Shown here: positions 50,108 to 62,600 of the stretch, piece by piece
Position numbering within the stretch: the first letter of the stretch is position 1
Layout: every line of letters begins with the position of its first letter
Assembly (NCBI RefSeq): GCF_048128805.1
Contig: NC_136016.1
Coordinates: 8,184,501-8,248,500, forward strand
Reading direction: 5' to 3'
Length of the DNA stretch: 64,000 bases
DNA from: Centroberyx gerrardi
Lineage: Eukaryota > Chordata > Actinopteri > Beryciformes > Berycidae
Program-made: the position numbers and the translations under genes
Notes under the pieces: model-generated
Told to the model about the DNA's origin: nothing
Seen by the model: the letters and a program-made list of their open reading frames with translations, nothing else
Databases searched by the model: none

Positions 50108-50839
50108 TCACCACCACAGCCACCACCTCACCCTACTCCAATCCCCTCCCCGTCATCCTCAGTCGCTCACGTGCAGCAGCACACTCACATCAGTCCCACG
50201 CTTCAGAAGAAGACAGAGGAAATTCTCCACAGTAATGTCCAGAGGGGCAGAGTGGGGGTGTCTGAAGGTGTTGCACCTGATCAATCTGATGGAGCAGACT
50301 TGATTGAGATATTTGAGTCAAGCATGGGAAAGAAAAAAAACTGCTGCTGGAATGCAGTGGTAATATAAAGCAAGGCAACAGCAATTGATCATTACGTTTT
50401 CTATAATCACTCAGTTTGATTATTTTAAGATAATGAGGTTTAAGGTTAGATTGTAAACGAGCAGAATTAGAGAAGATTCATCATTCGACAATGACAATGG
50501 ATTACACCCAGTGCAATTGAACCCACTGATCAGCAAACACACCTTGTAGACATCAGAAACTCATAGGCATCATTTAACATTGCATCATCATAGTGGTCAT
50601 CAGAAATACAGTATTTTAAGTCCCAGAAAAAATCACAAACAAAACAATGTTACAGACATTAGACCAAATGTGTATTATTAAGTTGGTTTCACAACAAATT
50701 TGAACCATTATGTGAAAAAAACAACTCAGGGGATCAATGCCCATTTGCTTAATTTTTTTTTTTTTTTCATAAATCCCTTGAAAGAATACCCTCTTAACTG
50801 CTATTAATGTTCTTTGTCTTCTACTATTTCTCACTGGAG

Positions 50840-51251
50840 ACAAAGGAGAGATCAAACAGCCCGCACAGTGTGGTGAGTGCGGAGGGGTGATGTCTTGAGA
50901 GCGCATCACAGGACGACAAACCCCACTGCAAGACGCAGCGCCAGAAGAGAGCGGGTTTGGGCAGAGAGGTTGTTCCCTGCACTTTTGTAGATGGGAGATC
51001 TCCCCGCGCACCCCCACGCACACTCCTTATCATGTCGGGATCGTCCTAACCTCGCGTCATCTCTGCTGGCTCGCAGGCTACAGAAAGTCTCAGGACAATG
51101 TAGTGGAGAGAAGGGGATCTCCACCACTGGAAAGAACTGGGGATGCATGGACACGGTTATGGGTGACAGCTAACATAATGCCGTTTTGCAACTACAAATG
51201 GAGACTGGATGTGCATACCAAAAGTGGGAATAACTGAGTTTTGGGAGCCAC
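50840..51251 (+). promoter_or_regulatory. gpr26 proximal promoter / 5' UTR
   Basis: The sequence becomes GC-richer here than the desert upstream and runs directly into the start codon. No splice acceptor is needed before the ATG. The transcription start cannot be placed. Confidence 0.35.
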
Positions 51252-54200
51252 ATGATGGACACTGCGGAGGTGATTCTCTCTGTGCTGGTAGCAGTGATTA
51301 TTATAGTGTCGTTGCTGTCCAACGTGCTGGTGCTGATCTGCTTTCTGTACAACCCGGAGATCCGCAAGCAAGTCCCCGGTCTGTTCACCCTCAACCTCAC
51401 CTTCTGCAACTTGTTGCTGACCGTGTCCAACATGCCGCTGACTCTGGTGGGACTCGTCAGCAAGGGTCAGCCCGGAGGCGACAGCTTCTGCCAGATCGTG
51501 GGCTTCCTGGAAACCTTCCTGTCCACCAACTCGATGCTGAGCATGGCAGCTCTGAGCATCGACAGGTGGATCGCGGTGGTCTTCCCGCTGAGGTACCACT
51601 CCAAAATGCGCCACAAAGATGCGGCTTTTGTGCTGGGATACACGTGGGCGCACTCCATGTCCTTCTCCACGGTGGCCACCTGCCTCTCCTGGGTGGGATA
51701 TCACCGACTTTACGCGTCCTGCACCCTGTCCAACCCGCGGGCGAGCAGTCGGACCCAGTTTGTTATCTTTACTGTGTTTTTCCACTCCTTCACGTTTCTC
51801 CTGTCTTTTATAGTGCTGTGTGTCACATACCTCAAAGTGCTCAAAGTGGCGAGGTTCCACTGTAAGAGGATCGACGTTATTACAATGCAAACTTTAGTGC
51901 TGCTGGTGGATATACACCCCAGGTGAGTCCCTTTAACTTACTATACTCTCCCTGCTCAGGCACATTCTTTGTTGTCCTAATGCATCTTAATGGGACTGAT
52001 TTCACTTACTGAATCATTTATTTTATTTTATGCATTCCTGCATCCTTCACCTCTCACCACTGATCCTATCAGCCATCTATCTGCAATTTGAATAGTGTCA
52101 CAGTGTTGTAGTGTTGTAAGTAAACAAAACAAAGGCCACTTTAAAAGTGTTCATTTTAGCTTGATTCACATTAGATCCATCATTCCACAGACTTTCATGA
52201 GGACAGAATGAATAAACTGTACAAAGCAACCCTCAGATCAATAGGCAATATATTCATGCAGCTGGGGGACCAAAGCAGCTAGTGTACTGGATGCAATCAT
52301 CCATTCAAATGGAATATCAAGCAAGCACTGACCCTGCTCTGTCACTGGTTAGGATGCTGTGCCATCTTTGCGCTGACATTTGAATAGCGCCCTCAATATT
52401 CACAAGGGAAGCCAAATCTAATTCTGGTGAAATGCTACACTGTCACCCTGAATGATTGCTTTATTTTGCTTCCAGTTACCACATACAGGAAATCCAATAC
52501 ACATATGAAAAAATGTACAATAAGGTCATGATAATCATAATATATCTTGAGTTTGTAGTTGTCTGTTGTCCATCAATGTCAGTTGGTTAATTAACACAGT
52601 TAGAGTAAAGCTGTTGCAATATGCCTAATATGTATTCTTTATGCTGGTAAACCCATCTAACCCATGCATGCCTTTACTAGTACTGTGTGCTTGCAAAATC
52701 TGTTGACCATCCATCTCACAAAATATTATTTGAGTGTGTATGCCATGACTGCATAACCCTGACACACTCATGTTCACACACATGAATGCACACAAACACA
52801 GAGTTTACATTATAATTCTGGAAGTGGGGGATCCCTGCTCAAAGTCTTTGGGATAAATCGATAATTTCTTCTTGACATGCAAGATCCTAGATCTGCTCAG
52901 CTTCTGCTGACTCCTCCTGTGTTTAAGCCCTACACATCAACACATAAACACAGAAACACACAGACACAGTCAGACATGGACATACACACGCTGACACAAA
53001 CACACACACACTCAAGGCTGTCTCCTGAGAGATTCTTGGAGATATTCTGTGGTCTTTTCCAAATGCGTCCCGCTGATCGCGTGGCTGTGACTGTATGTTG
53101 TGCCTTGCCTTGTCAGCGTTCGCCAGCGCTGTCTGGAGGAGCAGAAGAGGAGGCGGCAGAGAGCGACAAGGAAAATCAGCACCTTCATCGGCACCTTCAT
53201 GCTCTGCTTCGCTCCCTATGTGATCACAAGGTGAGCGGAGGAGAGACCCGGGGGGGGAGAGCGAATCCGCGTTGGCACACTGCGGCATGCGCAGCCCTTT
53301 GTTGCTGGTATCCCCAAACCTCCTTTGCTGTCAACCCCCACCCCCTCTGCCTCCACTCTGCTCGCTCCACACAGTCCAGAGTTGGAAGATGAGATTGGCT
53401 GACCTTGTGATAAGTAATATGCCTCTATTCTGCTGTTGCTGCTGCATTAGCACTTTTCCCCCTCTAGTTCCATGGATGCACCACAGTTAATCAGGCAGAA
53501 TCCCTCTGCTCACACCCATCACCGGCCCTGGAGATGACAGCAAATGAAGCCCAGTGAGACACATAAGTGAGAATCAAATCACAAATATAGTATTGGAGAC
53601 TCAATTTGTGCTACTTTGACGTTTAGTCTCATCCATTCAGACAAAGAGCACCGACAATTTGTCCTTATCGGTACATTGTCAGCACGGATTTAATGAGCGA
53701 CTCCATAGCAGCACTATACACAAACCAATTTCCCCATACTGTAAATGGCAGTTTACCAATTACCAACTCAATATATTACACTAAAAGCTCTCCCACTGCC
53801 TCTCTAATGCCCATTTGTTTTCAGGGTCATGGTGCATAATTGTGTATAGTGAAAGCACCACTGTATGGTGAAGCCACTTAACCTCTTGTTCACTCTAGTG
53901 CTGTGGAGTGTGTGTGGGCAAATGCTGGTGATGGCTACTGGACCATGTAAGGGCAGTGTTAATGTGCTGACGCAGCTTGATTGCAGTTAGTGTAATCATC
54001 CAGAGTGCAAGAGCAGGACCAGTGCTTTTTTATAGGTTTTCACACCACATAAGTATCACCAATACAAGTGTGAATAAGGCTATATATAGTAAAAAAAAGA
54101 GAATTTTACTCATGTCAAATTCATTTGCATTATCAAAATGTTGGAAGCACCAATTTTAAGTCTTTCTGAGCATGACTGAGATGAACTGCATTGCATTATA

Positions 54201-54931
54201 GATAGCAGGTAATATGTGTAAAAGGTAATCAGATGCCTCATCAAATCAGATATAATATACTTATGTATATTAAGGTACAACAAGCTGAGAATTAATGTTT
54301 CAGACCTCATTGTTCGTGTCTTTAAAGGAGTTGTGCTAAATTGTGAGTCAGATACTGTATTAAATAATAATCCAAGTTAATTGGCTCGTTTCTAGACATT
54401 CTCTACTGCTTAGATAAGTCTGTTTCATTTTCCCAGTGGGTCTGACTTTCTCTTTTCTGACACAGAATTCTGCTGGCTGCAAATGAGAAATGGGAGCTTC
54501 AGTGCAGATGAAAAACAGCCTCATAAGTCAACAAAACATACGAGACAAAGAGGGGGAACCTGTTCACATAGTTTCACTTTTGACAGCTGCCTACATTCTC
54601 TCTAGCGGGTTATTGTCTTTACTTAAAGCCGTTACAGCTGAAGGAACTGGAAGCGGAGATGATTTTTCAGCAAACAAAAACCGAAGAAAGAACGAGCCCT
54701 TGCATTTTCCAGTGGGGAAAATAACATTTCCAGTGTTATTTCAGAAATTAGTTATTTCCATTATTCCAAATCCTTTGTTTTGAGAATTCCATACTGAATT
54801 TAGTCATTGGAGAGTAGTACATAGAGTAGAAAACATAGAAAAGTCCATACAGTATAAAAAAATTGTTGTTATGGCTATTTTCACATATAGTAAGCTTAGG
54901 GCATCCTTGACTTTTACAGCATGTTCATTTG

Positions 54932-54997
<66 letters not shown>

Positions 54998-55233
54998 CTT
55001 GCAGGATCCTGGAGTTATTTCCAGCGGTGCCTATCAACCCTCACTGGGGGATCGTCTCCAAGTGCTTGGCGTACAGCAAGGCGGCCTGCGACCCCTTCGT
55101 GTACTCTCTGCTCCGACACCAGTACAGGAAGACGTGCGCCGACATCATCAACAGGCTGCTGAAGCGGAGCTCCTTGAACGCATCCGGGCGCGGGCACGAG
55201 AACCGGGGCAGCAGCACACAGGCCGCAGAGTGA
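51252..55233 (+). CDS. gpr26: GPR26 orphan G protein-coupled receptor
   Basis: Exons 51252-51922, 53117-53230 and 55005-55233 join in phase (CCCAG|GTGAGT, TGTCAG|CGTT, ACAAG|GTGAGC, TTGCAG|GATC) to give 337 aa, the same length as human GPR26. TM1 is at about 8-31 with N24. DRW at 104-106 replaces the usual DRY. C80 and C157 are the expected disulfide pair. KVLKVARFHCKRIDVITMQTLVLLVD is carried in intracellular loop 3, and a basic QKRRRQRATRK leads into TM6 (CFAPY, not CWxP). The TM7 motif is DPFVY (291-295). The N-terminus is very short. GPR26 is a brain receptor reported to signal through Gs without known ligand. ATG 51255 could equally be used and would remove one Met. It is followed by cpxm2 on the opposite strand, as in human. 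Confidence 0.96.
51923..53116 (+). other. gpr26: gpr26 intron 1
   Basis: An ordinary 1.2-kb intron with a CA-rich stretch near 52935-53012. No other gene is seen. Confidence 0.8.
53231..55004 (+). other. gpr26: gpr26 intron 2
   Basis: A 1.8-kb intron ending in an extreme pyrimidine tract before the acceptor at 55003-55004. No other gene is recognised in it. Confidence 0.8.
54932..54994 (+). repeat. (CT)n-T29 tract at the gpr26 exon 3 acceptor
   Basis: A (CT)n run of about 16 units is followed directly by 29 T, ending 10 bp before exon 3. It acts as, or overlaps, the polypyrimidine tract of the acceptor. Confidence 0.95.
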
Positions 55234-56355
55234 CAGGGAGCGGAGTGACGGGACACGGTCTGAGGGTTGACCCGGCGACTGTCAGGAACACACGAGGCTT
55301 GATTAATCGTCGATGAAGAAGAAGAGAAATATTGGTTGTTCCTGTTCAACTCTGCTTGAACTTGGTCAGATGTAGCACAGATTTGTTCCTACGTAGGGAT
55401 ACTACTGTGCCCAGAACAGCAGATCAGTGCAGTGAACTTGCTGTGAAGACGATGAGTGATCCTGCCAGATTTCACATCCACCTGGAGAGACAGATGCGCT
55501 CACCCAAGAAGAACGGCCAGCTCACGAGCTCAGTATTTTAAGTAGGGTAGATGTATTTATTTTTTACGTATATATCGGTTTATTTGGACATGACCATAGT
55601 GTGTATTCTTGCCACGTTTAAAAAGGGATAGGGAATGGCTGTGCTCCTGTTTTACTCGGTGCGCCGTGTCCACAAGCGACAAGGAAGTTAGTGTGATACG
55701 TTCAAATGTAGCACTGAAAAGTAGCTTCACCTTAACTTGATACACACTGAGATCAGTTCCCTAACTGTATTACAGATGGAAACATATAGAAGACAGCTTT
55801 GAAGCATGCTACTGTAGAGTTTGGCTCAGGTATTTCAAACCTCATGTGACAAAACACTCTCCCAATTAAACAAATTCTTAGGGCAGTTTGTGCTAATTTT
55901 TCATATAAAGATACAGTACATTGCCTTGTAGTATTAGAGAGTATGGAAGGGAAACCTTTGATGCATCTGTTTTTTGTTTTTTTTGTTTCATGTAGCCTAT
56001 GTGTGAAACACAGTGCTCTTGTATGTGTGTGTGAGTCAAGTTGAAGGTCATACCAACCCGGCCAAGCAGAGTTTTAATGGGGAAAATGGGCCTTCAAAGC
56101 GGCTGCCGTGCTGTCGTGACTGACGTGTGCCCCTCAGGTTGTTCGGTGGAGCGGAGCCTGATTGACAGCGCTTGCCTCGGCTTGCACTCACACAGAGGAG
56201 CTAACCCATCACAAATGCCTCATGCTTTCTCACTCGTTTGAGCTAGATGGACTTCAAAGGAAAATGTCATCTGTCCTTCGCTATACAGGGTCGCTCACAT
56301 CTGAACTAATGGCAATATGGTTATATTTAATAATAATGAAAGTAGTCCACACAAA
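55234..56355 (+). other. gpr26: gpr26 3' UTR (start) and 3' flank
   Basis: Noncoding sequence after the stop at 55231-55233. ATTAAA near 55866 could be a polyadenylation signal, but the next clear AATAAA is only near 58500, so a long 3' UTR that includes the MITE is possible. The extent is undecided. Confidence 0.4.
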
Positions 56356-56957
56356 GTGCAGATTGGAGTTTTAGTTATACCGTATAAAAATGTTTCGAAT
56401 GCAGAGCTGCTCGGGAGGCAGAAATAATCTGATTGGTTGAGTTAGACCTCAAAGGGCGGAGCCAAAGAACCACAGTTTATCTTTAGCTAACAGTGAAAGT
56501 TAGCTAGCTGGCAAACCTGAATGATACGAAGGAACTCTGGTCAAAAAATACATAAAAAATACAAATGGCAATGACATTTCTTTTCATTCATTCATGACCA
56601 TGGCATTCATGGTCTTAGAGGTCAGCAGGCTAGCTAACTAGCTAGCTGACCTGCGTGAGGCCAGTATGGCTCGTATGAATTTGGGAGGTCAGCTACGCTA
56701 ACTAGCTAACCCTAGCTAACTTAGAATAGCTAGATTCTAGTTTTTCAGTTAGTAGCGGGAGCGCTTGGCTTCATAATATCAGCTACCTCCTATCTTACCC
56801 CTTTTAGACTGGGTTTCAGTCTAATGTTACTTGGCCAGAAAACTGTGGTTCTCTGGCTCCGCCCACTGAGGTTTAATTCAACCAATCAGATTATTTCTGA
56901 ATCCAGAGCAGCTCTGCTTCTTAGAAATATTTGTATAACTAAAACACCAATCTGCAC
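56356..56957. mobile_element. 602-bp MITE with long terminal inverted repeats
   Basis: The left end (GTGCAGATTGGAGTTTTAG) and the reverse complement of the right end (GTGCAGATTGGTGTTTTAG) match. Similarity continues for about 125 bp, including CAGAGCTGCTC, AATAATCTGATTGGTTGA, GGGCGGAGCCA and GAACCACAG on both arms. The middle is rich in GCTAGCTAAC palindromes. There is no coding capacity. The target duplication is unclear (AAA on both sides), so the superfamily is not assigned. Confidence 0.8.
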
Positions 56958-58439
56958 AAATGGCCTCCTTCATTTCTTTGTTATCCTTCAGTCAAATTTA
57001 CCCAAGGAAATCTAAACACTACTAATGTATTTGCAGTGTTATTAAGGAAGATACTTGGCAACTACAGCGGTATTCAACTCATTATGCATCTTTTAATTAG
57101 ATGGATAGACTCCAGTGCCGCCCCTTGGCTCTCATATTGAATTGACACACATACTGTATATATTTATCTAGCTCCATTGCTTGTACAGTGTAATAATAGT
57201 AATTTCCAGGCATTTCTTGAAGACAGATCTAAGCCCAATACCCTTGTTGATTGACAAAGTGTAATCCTACCACTACTACTACTACTACATCTATTATATC
57301 CACTTTGTTTTCTGTATCAGAAGAAAGGCAACTCTGTATCAGAGGGCTTTTTGTTTGGGCTCCACTTGTTATAGAGTTGAAGTGGATAGAGATGGATCAC
57401 AGCTTTGTGGAGAACAGAATATACAGAAAATATGTTGAAAGATTTTTTTTTATATATACCTGGTTTTCAATTTATACAGTTCAATTGGGATTTTGATGGG
57501 AAGGCAATGGCATTCAGATATAAAATGCATTCAGATTGACATGACAGCAAAGTGTCAACAGTGAGATACCCACAGTTAAGACACAGTTATGACACACAGT
57601 GCCAAAATTACTGACATTAAGTTGATGCCTAGTGAGCCAAATATTAGTAGCTGTAACTGATTTTCTGAAAACACGATGGAAGATGGCAGCAGAAATGTCT
57701 CAACATTTTCAGATGAAATGCTGACTACTAATCTTCATGTAACTTAATGATTAACACATATGTGCTTTCATTCTGTGTCCATGATTTTGAAGATTTGAGA
57801 TTAATTATTATGGCAGCAGATGTGTGTTTTTCCTGGTTATATGATGCATTGCACAGTACTGTATGACACTCCAAGACAAATGATGCCTTAAATTCTGTAA
57901 CATAGCGGTACATTACCATTCAGATCTGGATAGAAATCCTTATAGAAGATGAAGAGGGAGATTAGTTTATAGATAGAATCTGTCATTGCCTTATTAATTT
58001 ACATTCATTAGCATTAACCAGAATCCGCCTCTGTTATTCTGTACCCTCATTCTGCTTTCCATGGTAATTTCTTGCTGATGTTTTGCACTAATGTAGAATA
58101 GTTATTTTTCTCATAAATGATGAATATGGTTATTAATATGTCAATAGTTGGTGAAAAACAAGCTAAATATGAAACAATGTATGCAGGAAGATTTAGATGA
58201 TTGAAAATGTGTGAAGAAGTATTTTTGTGTTTTTTGATATTCATGTAATTTATGACAATACTGTATTTGTTAGAGTGTTACAGAATGTGCTGCTTCAGAT
58301 GCAAGTATTGAGTAATAAGTTTTAACCGTTGTTGATAGTTGACAATTAACTGAGTGTACTATACCTCATTTTATTATGGTTGTTAACTATATTGCCTCAA
58401 GAGTTTTGTTAAACTTATTTATGTACCTCCTAATTTATT

Positions 58440-58680
58440 CAACCTGGTTGGCTTGATGCTGCTGCTGCTAAAGATGATGACTAAGATGTTCCTCATGGTA
58501 ATAAACAGAGACAGAGAACATATGTTTGTGACGATGATGATGATGATGATGATAATGCTGATGGCAAGATGAAAGTATGTAGATGTTATTTTGATGGTGA
58601 TGGTAATTGTAATTGTAATGATTATGATGATGATGATGAGGAAGATGACTGCGGAGGTGATGATGATCATGATGATTAAA
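58440..58680. repeat. imperfect GAT/ATG microsatellite region
   Basis: Several (GAT)n runs (about 58529-58552, 58592-58610, 58619-58640, 58655-58678) are separated by diverged units. This is an old, decayed trinucleotide array. Confidence 0.8.
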
Positions 58681-59712
58681 GTAGACTGTAGACTTTACCT
58701 GTGTGGTCCAGTGCTGTCCTGACTACAAATGCACATTCTAGTCAGGCTTTCACCTTTCATTGTGCAAACAAAGCTGTTCGCCTATTATGTTTATCCTCCA
58801 GAGTTCCCATGAAATTTACCTGTGCAGGACGTCCATGGCGGAGCAATAAAGGAGGGCCACGAGCATGTCTTCTATTCCTTGTAGATTCAAGGAAGAAATC
58901 AATGTGGGGCAGAAGGAGAGAAAGAGAGAGAGGGGGCTGTGATGGGAGCGATAAGGGCTTTGGCTTTTGTATCCATGGCAATTCGGATTGTCTCCCACCT
59001 GTGCCAGAGAGAAGGGTTTTTCCTGTTCACACCACAGTGCAGGTGGTAATGAAACAACATGGGCAGCTGATGGAGACGGCCCCAGCTGTAAATGACTGTG
59101 ATTCTGAACACTGATTCGCACCCCAGGAGCCAGAGATTACCGTCAGGAGGTATTGGCCATAAGACGCCGCTTAATCATAGCTTTGATGCTACCGACGCTG
59201 ATTTAACAGCTGGCCTCAACCCGCTGGGTCAGCTGACCCCCCTGGGTGAGAAACAACCTCAGCTCAGAGAGGAAAGTGAACGCTTCCCTGTCCAAAACAA
59301 AGGAATGTTTCTTTCTCTTTTCTCTTCATAAACCCGTTGACTTGGGGCAGGGAAGCAAAGGAACTGATTTCAGAGCATTGAAAGCCCCAAATCCCCAGAT
59401 ATTTATCAGTAAGCCCATTTTCAAGATTATTTTTTTTGCTGTTGCATTTAAAGAAAAAATCTACAATCATTTGTTAGAAGAAAAAGAAAATGGTTCACTT
59501 GGTTCAATAGTGCAGTGATATTGTGAGCAGTCTACAAGGTGTGTGAATTGTGAAATCACACATGTATCCAATCACTGGTAAAAACAGACAATTTAAGGAT
59601 AGAACAGCACATCTTCTATGACAGGTGGATGGATAGGCCTGAAAAGACGGGAGATGAATGGTGGCTATGAAAGGGACAGTCACAGAAAACAATGAATGTT
59701 GTGTTTTTGGGG

Positions 59713-59746
59713 ATTTTTTTTGTGCAGCAAACTGCACAAAAAAAAT
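59713..59746. repeat. 15-bp perfect hairpin with CAAA loop
   Basis: ATTTTTTTTGTGCAG (59713-59727) pairs exactly with CTGCACAAAAAAAAT (59732-59746) around a four-base loop. Confidence 0.9.
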
Positions 59747-60062
59747 ATCAAAACGCACAAAAGAGTCAGCAAACGGTCTTTCTCCTCAAACAAACCACTG
59801 TTTTTGGCGTATGAATGCTGCTTTGTGTGTGTCATGCAAACTCCAAAACCTCAGGGAACTTCATTCTGGGGGCTCGGTGAAGTTCTAACATCCCCCTAAA
59901 TGTGAATGACATGTAGCCGGGTTTATGAAATTGTGATGGAGAATCCAGCTTTCCTCTCTGTTTGGTATATCAATCAGCAAAAAAGCAGCTGGTGTGCTTA
60001 TACACTCTCTGAACCATGCACACCCTCACACTTCTCACACTCTTATGTCACCATGGGCTTTT

Positions 60063-60063
<1 letters not shown>

Positions 60064-60095
<32 letters not shown>
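60064..60095. repeat. GT microsatellite
   Basis: About 16 uninterrupted GT units. Confidence 0.9.
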
Positions 60096-60098
<3 letters not shown>

Positions 60099-60568
60099 GG
60101 AAAACATTTAGTCTGCTGTTTACATCCCATTGCTAACAAGTCTAAAGACATCTGTGATTCATTATTATGCTAATCTATAGTAATGATTCCTTTTTCCAGC
60201 CATATATTATTTAAAAACCCTATGTGGCAGCAATATCAGATTTTGCTACACTTAACCAAAACCCAAACTCTCTCTGCCGCTGCAGATTTGGTGCTCCTGC
60301 TGCGCGGAGCGAAGTAATCAGACAGTGATTTTACGTCCTGCTGTGTGGACCTGCGTGGACCAGCTCTGGGGCTCATCATGTTTTTGTCATTATTAGTCTT
60401 GAGCTGTTGTGCTGTAGCTTTCATCAAAACACTTTACACAGTATAGGCTACTTACCGACTTTGTTCTTGTCACATTCACTTTGCAAACAAATATCAATCA
60501 TAGTTCTTCTTCTTCTTCAAGTTTTTGGGAATCGGCTGGTGGGGTGAGGTCATTTCACTTATTTCTAA

Positions 60569-60671
60569 CTTTCAAGAATTTTCCTGACTCAAGTGATATG
60601 ATCTTCATACAAGTGGCACGGTCTGCCTTATTTCGAGGTCTTGTCACTTGGTTCAGGAAAATTCTTGAAAG
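60569..60671. repeat. inverted-repeat element (28-bp arms)
   Basis: CTTTCAAGAATTTTCCTGAC (start of the left arm, 60569-60596) and the reverse complement of 60644-60671 match at 26 of 28 positions. The surrounding CAAGTGGCAC and TTAAGAAAAACAAGATTTAAG resemble a fish interspersed repeat, so this may be part of a longer element. Confidence 0.7.
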
Positions 60672-62409
60672 AGGTCAAACTTCTGAGTTATTTAACCCTA
60701 CTGGCAGATTTCTCTCTCTTGCTTTAAGAAAAACAAGATTTAAGACTCAGTACTAAAAATGGCTTGTTAAAATGGACATTTTTGCAGTGCAGTAGTCCTA
60801 GGTTCACTTGAGGCCATAAAATGTATGGATATGTTAGAGAAATATCAGATATTTTGCAGGATATTATGGATACAGTTGTTCCATGTAAGATGAGTAAGTC
60901 AATCCAGAAATGACAATACTCTTTCTCAGAGAGTGTCCTCTCTCTCTTTACTGATCTGGTTGTCGTCTTTGATGTCCGTCAAGTCCGCTCAAGCCCGCCG
61001 AGAGTCTAATCAGTCTTCTCAGCTCGGGAGCAGCGGTGGAGAGCGAGGTTACAAGCTCCTTTTAGCAGCACTGCATGGTTACTCGCTCCTGTGATATCCA
61101 GGCAGACACTCTCCCACTTCAAAGGCTGGAGCGACTTCTGAGGAAGCGTTGGCCTTTGAACTGCTGGCAAGGTCAACCGGTGCCTGTGTCTTCTCACACA
61201 TCTGCATGGTATCACAGCTGCGGCCAATGGGGGCTGCACTGTACACCCTGCACACCGGAGACCCCCGACCCCCCACTCCCATCCACACCCTCCTCCACCC
61301 CGCAGGGATGTTATGCAATCCATATGGGAGTTTGGGCCTCAATTTGCTTTACAAGTTCCCACCATCAAAAGACAACACCCGACATGATCAGGCCAGGGTC
61401 GAATAGTTTTACCCTACTTCAGCAATAAATAGGTGGGGTTTGCCACATATAACAATACAGTGAATCCCATATAATGTTTGGCCAATCACAGGTAAGTTCT
61501 TTAAAGTCAATTTAGTATATTTCTCTGTGATTGACAACCTACCTGACACTGTCTGAAGTCTCCTAATGCAGTAAACCCCGCCCATCTGGTACTCCAAGCA
61601 GGTTAAAACAACTGCTACAAATGATGCTAACATCTCTACATCAAGATAGTGAAGATTATAAGGTGACAGATCACTGCACTTTTTTACAATCGTTGGTTCA
61701 ACTAGCTGTGGCGTGCAATTCATTATGGAGTTATTTAACATGTAACAGCCTATTGTATCTACTGTACTTAAAATGACTTGCAAAAACGCCTCCAGTGCTT
61801 CTTTGTTTCAGATGCACAGACTGGAAACACCTCGCTGGCCTCGGTAAGGAGCTACAGCTACAGAAAGCAGGGTAATTGGGAACATAAAGTACCGGCTCTG
61901 GTATATCTTATATTCTCCAGCGCTCTGAAATGATGACAGGTGTGCGAGCCTCCGTTCAATAACCTTTGGACTGGAGCAGAGGAGGAGATAAGAGGTGGAG
62001 GCCTTCCTGTAATTGCAGGTTGGATAGAGAGGAGGAAGGCTGCTGTTGTTATGGGCTGAGAGAGCAAGCCAGTGATCTGTGAAAAGCTCCAGCAGAGCTC
62101 TGATAATTAGAACCATGCCACCCCAGCTCCCACCAAATACAACCTCTCTACTGGAAGAATCCGATGGAATGACGCTTCAGATTACCTCCAGTGATTAAAT
62201 CGAAGTTATGGAAATGAAATGGAGTAGCTTTTCTGTTAGGGACATCCAACTAAGCCTGATTGCTTGTAAAAATCAGAGTTAATGAATATGTTTGAGATGT
62301 AGAATAATCAACATTGTGAGAAAATTAAAGTAATGACACAAATGACTAACTAAGTCTTAGGAAATCACTTGAAACTGTAAATACTTTGACGTTATTTATA
62401 CTACTTATA

Positions 62410-62600
62410 CGAAGTTCCAGGAATTCTCTGGGTGTTCTGGCTTCCTCCCACAGTCCAAATCATGCAAGTCTGGAGGAATGAAGATTCTAAATTGCCTAGA
62501 TATGAATGAGTGTGAGTGATTGTCTCTCTCAGTGTGTGTTAGCCCTGTGATGGTCTGCCTTTCACCCAGTGTATGCGGGGATAGACTCTTGTAACAATGT
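62410..62600. repeat. degenerate teleost non-LTR-type repeat
   Basis: GGTGTTCTGGCTTCCTCCCA, CAGTCCAAATCATGCA, ATTCTAAATTGCCTAGATAT and GTTAGCCCTGTGATGGTCTG occur in the order seen in a repeat that is very common in fish genomes and usually grouped with RTE/Rex-like retrotransposon tails. The family assignment is from memory. The sequence identity is clear by eye. Confidence 0.65.

Larger units (their letters stand above)
33201..50830. other. gene-free interval between the NERD gene and gpr26
   Basis: No convincing exon or structural RNA was found in these 17.6 kb. The longer open frames on both strands resemble nothing I know and have no coding character. The interval holds simple repeats, several palindromic hairpins (34335-34368, 40642-40754, 41684-41728, 42194-42235, 44991-45029) and GC-richer islands that look like regulatory elements (36560-36760, 41230-41660, 42540-42980). 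Confidence 0.5.
56958..62409. other. intergenic, gpr26 to cpxm2
   Basis: No coding exon was recognised on either strand. The interval holds a GAT-rich microsatellite region (58440-58680), a GT microsatellite, a small perfect hairpin (59713-59746) and an inverted-repeat element (60569-60671). The rest is AT-rich unique sequence and could include a long gpr26 3' UTR at its left end. Confidence 0.5.

Noticed and set aside
59713-59746. Rho-independent terminator
   Set aside because: The shape is similar, but the DNA is nuclear vertebrate sequence where this signal has no such role.
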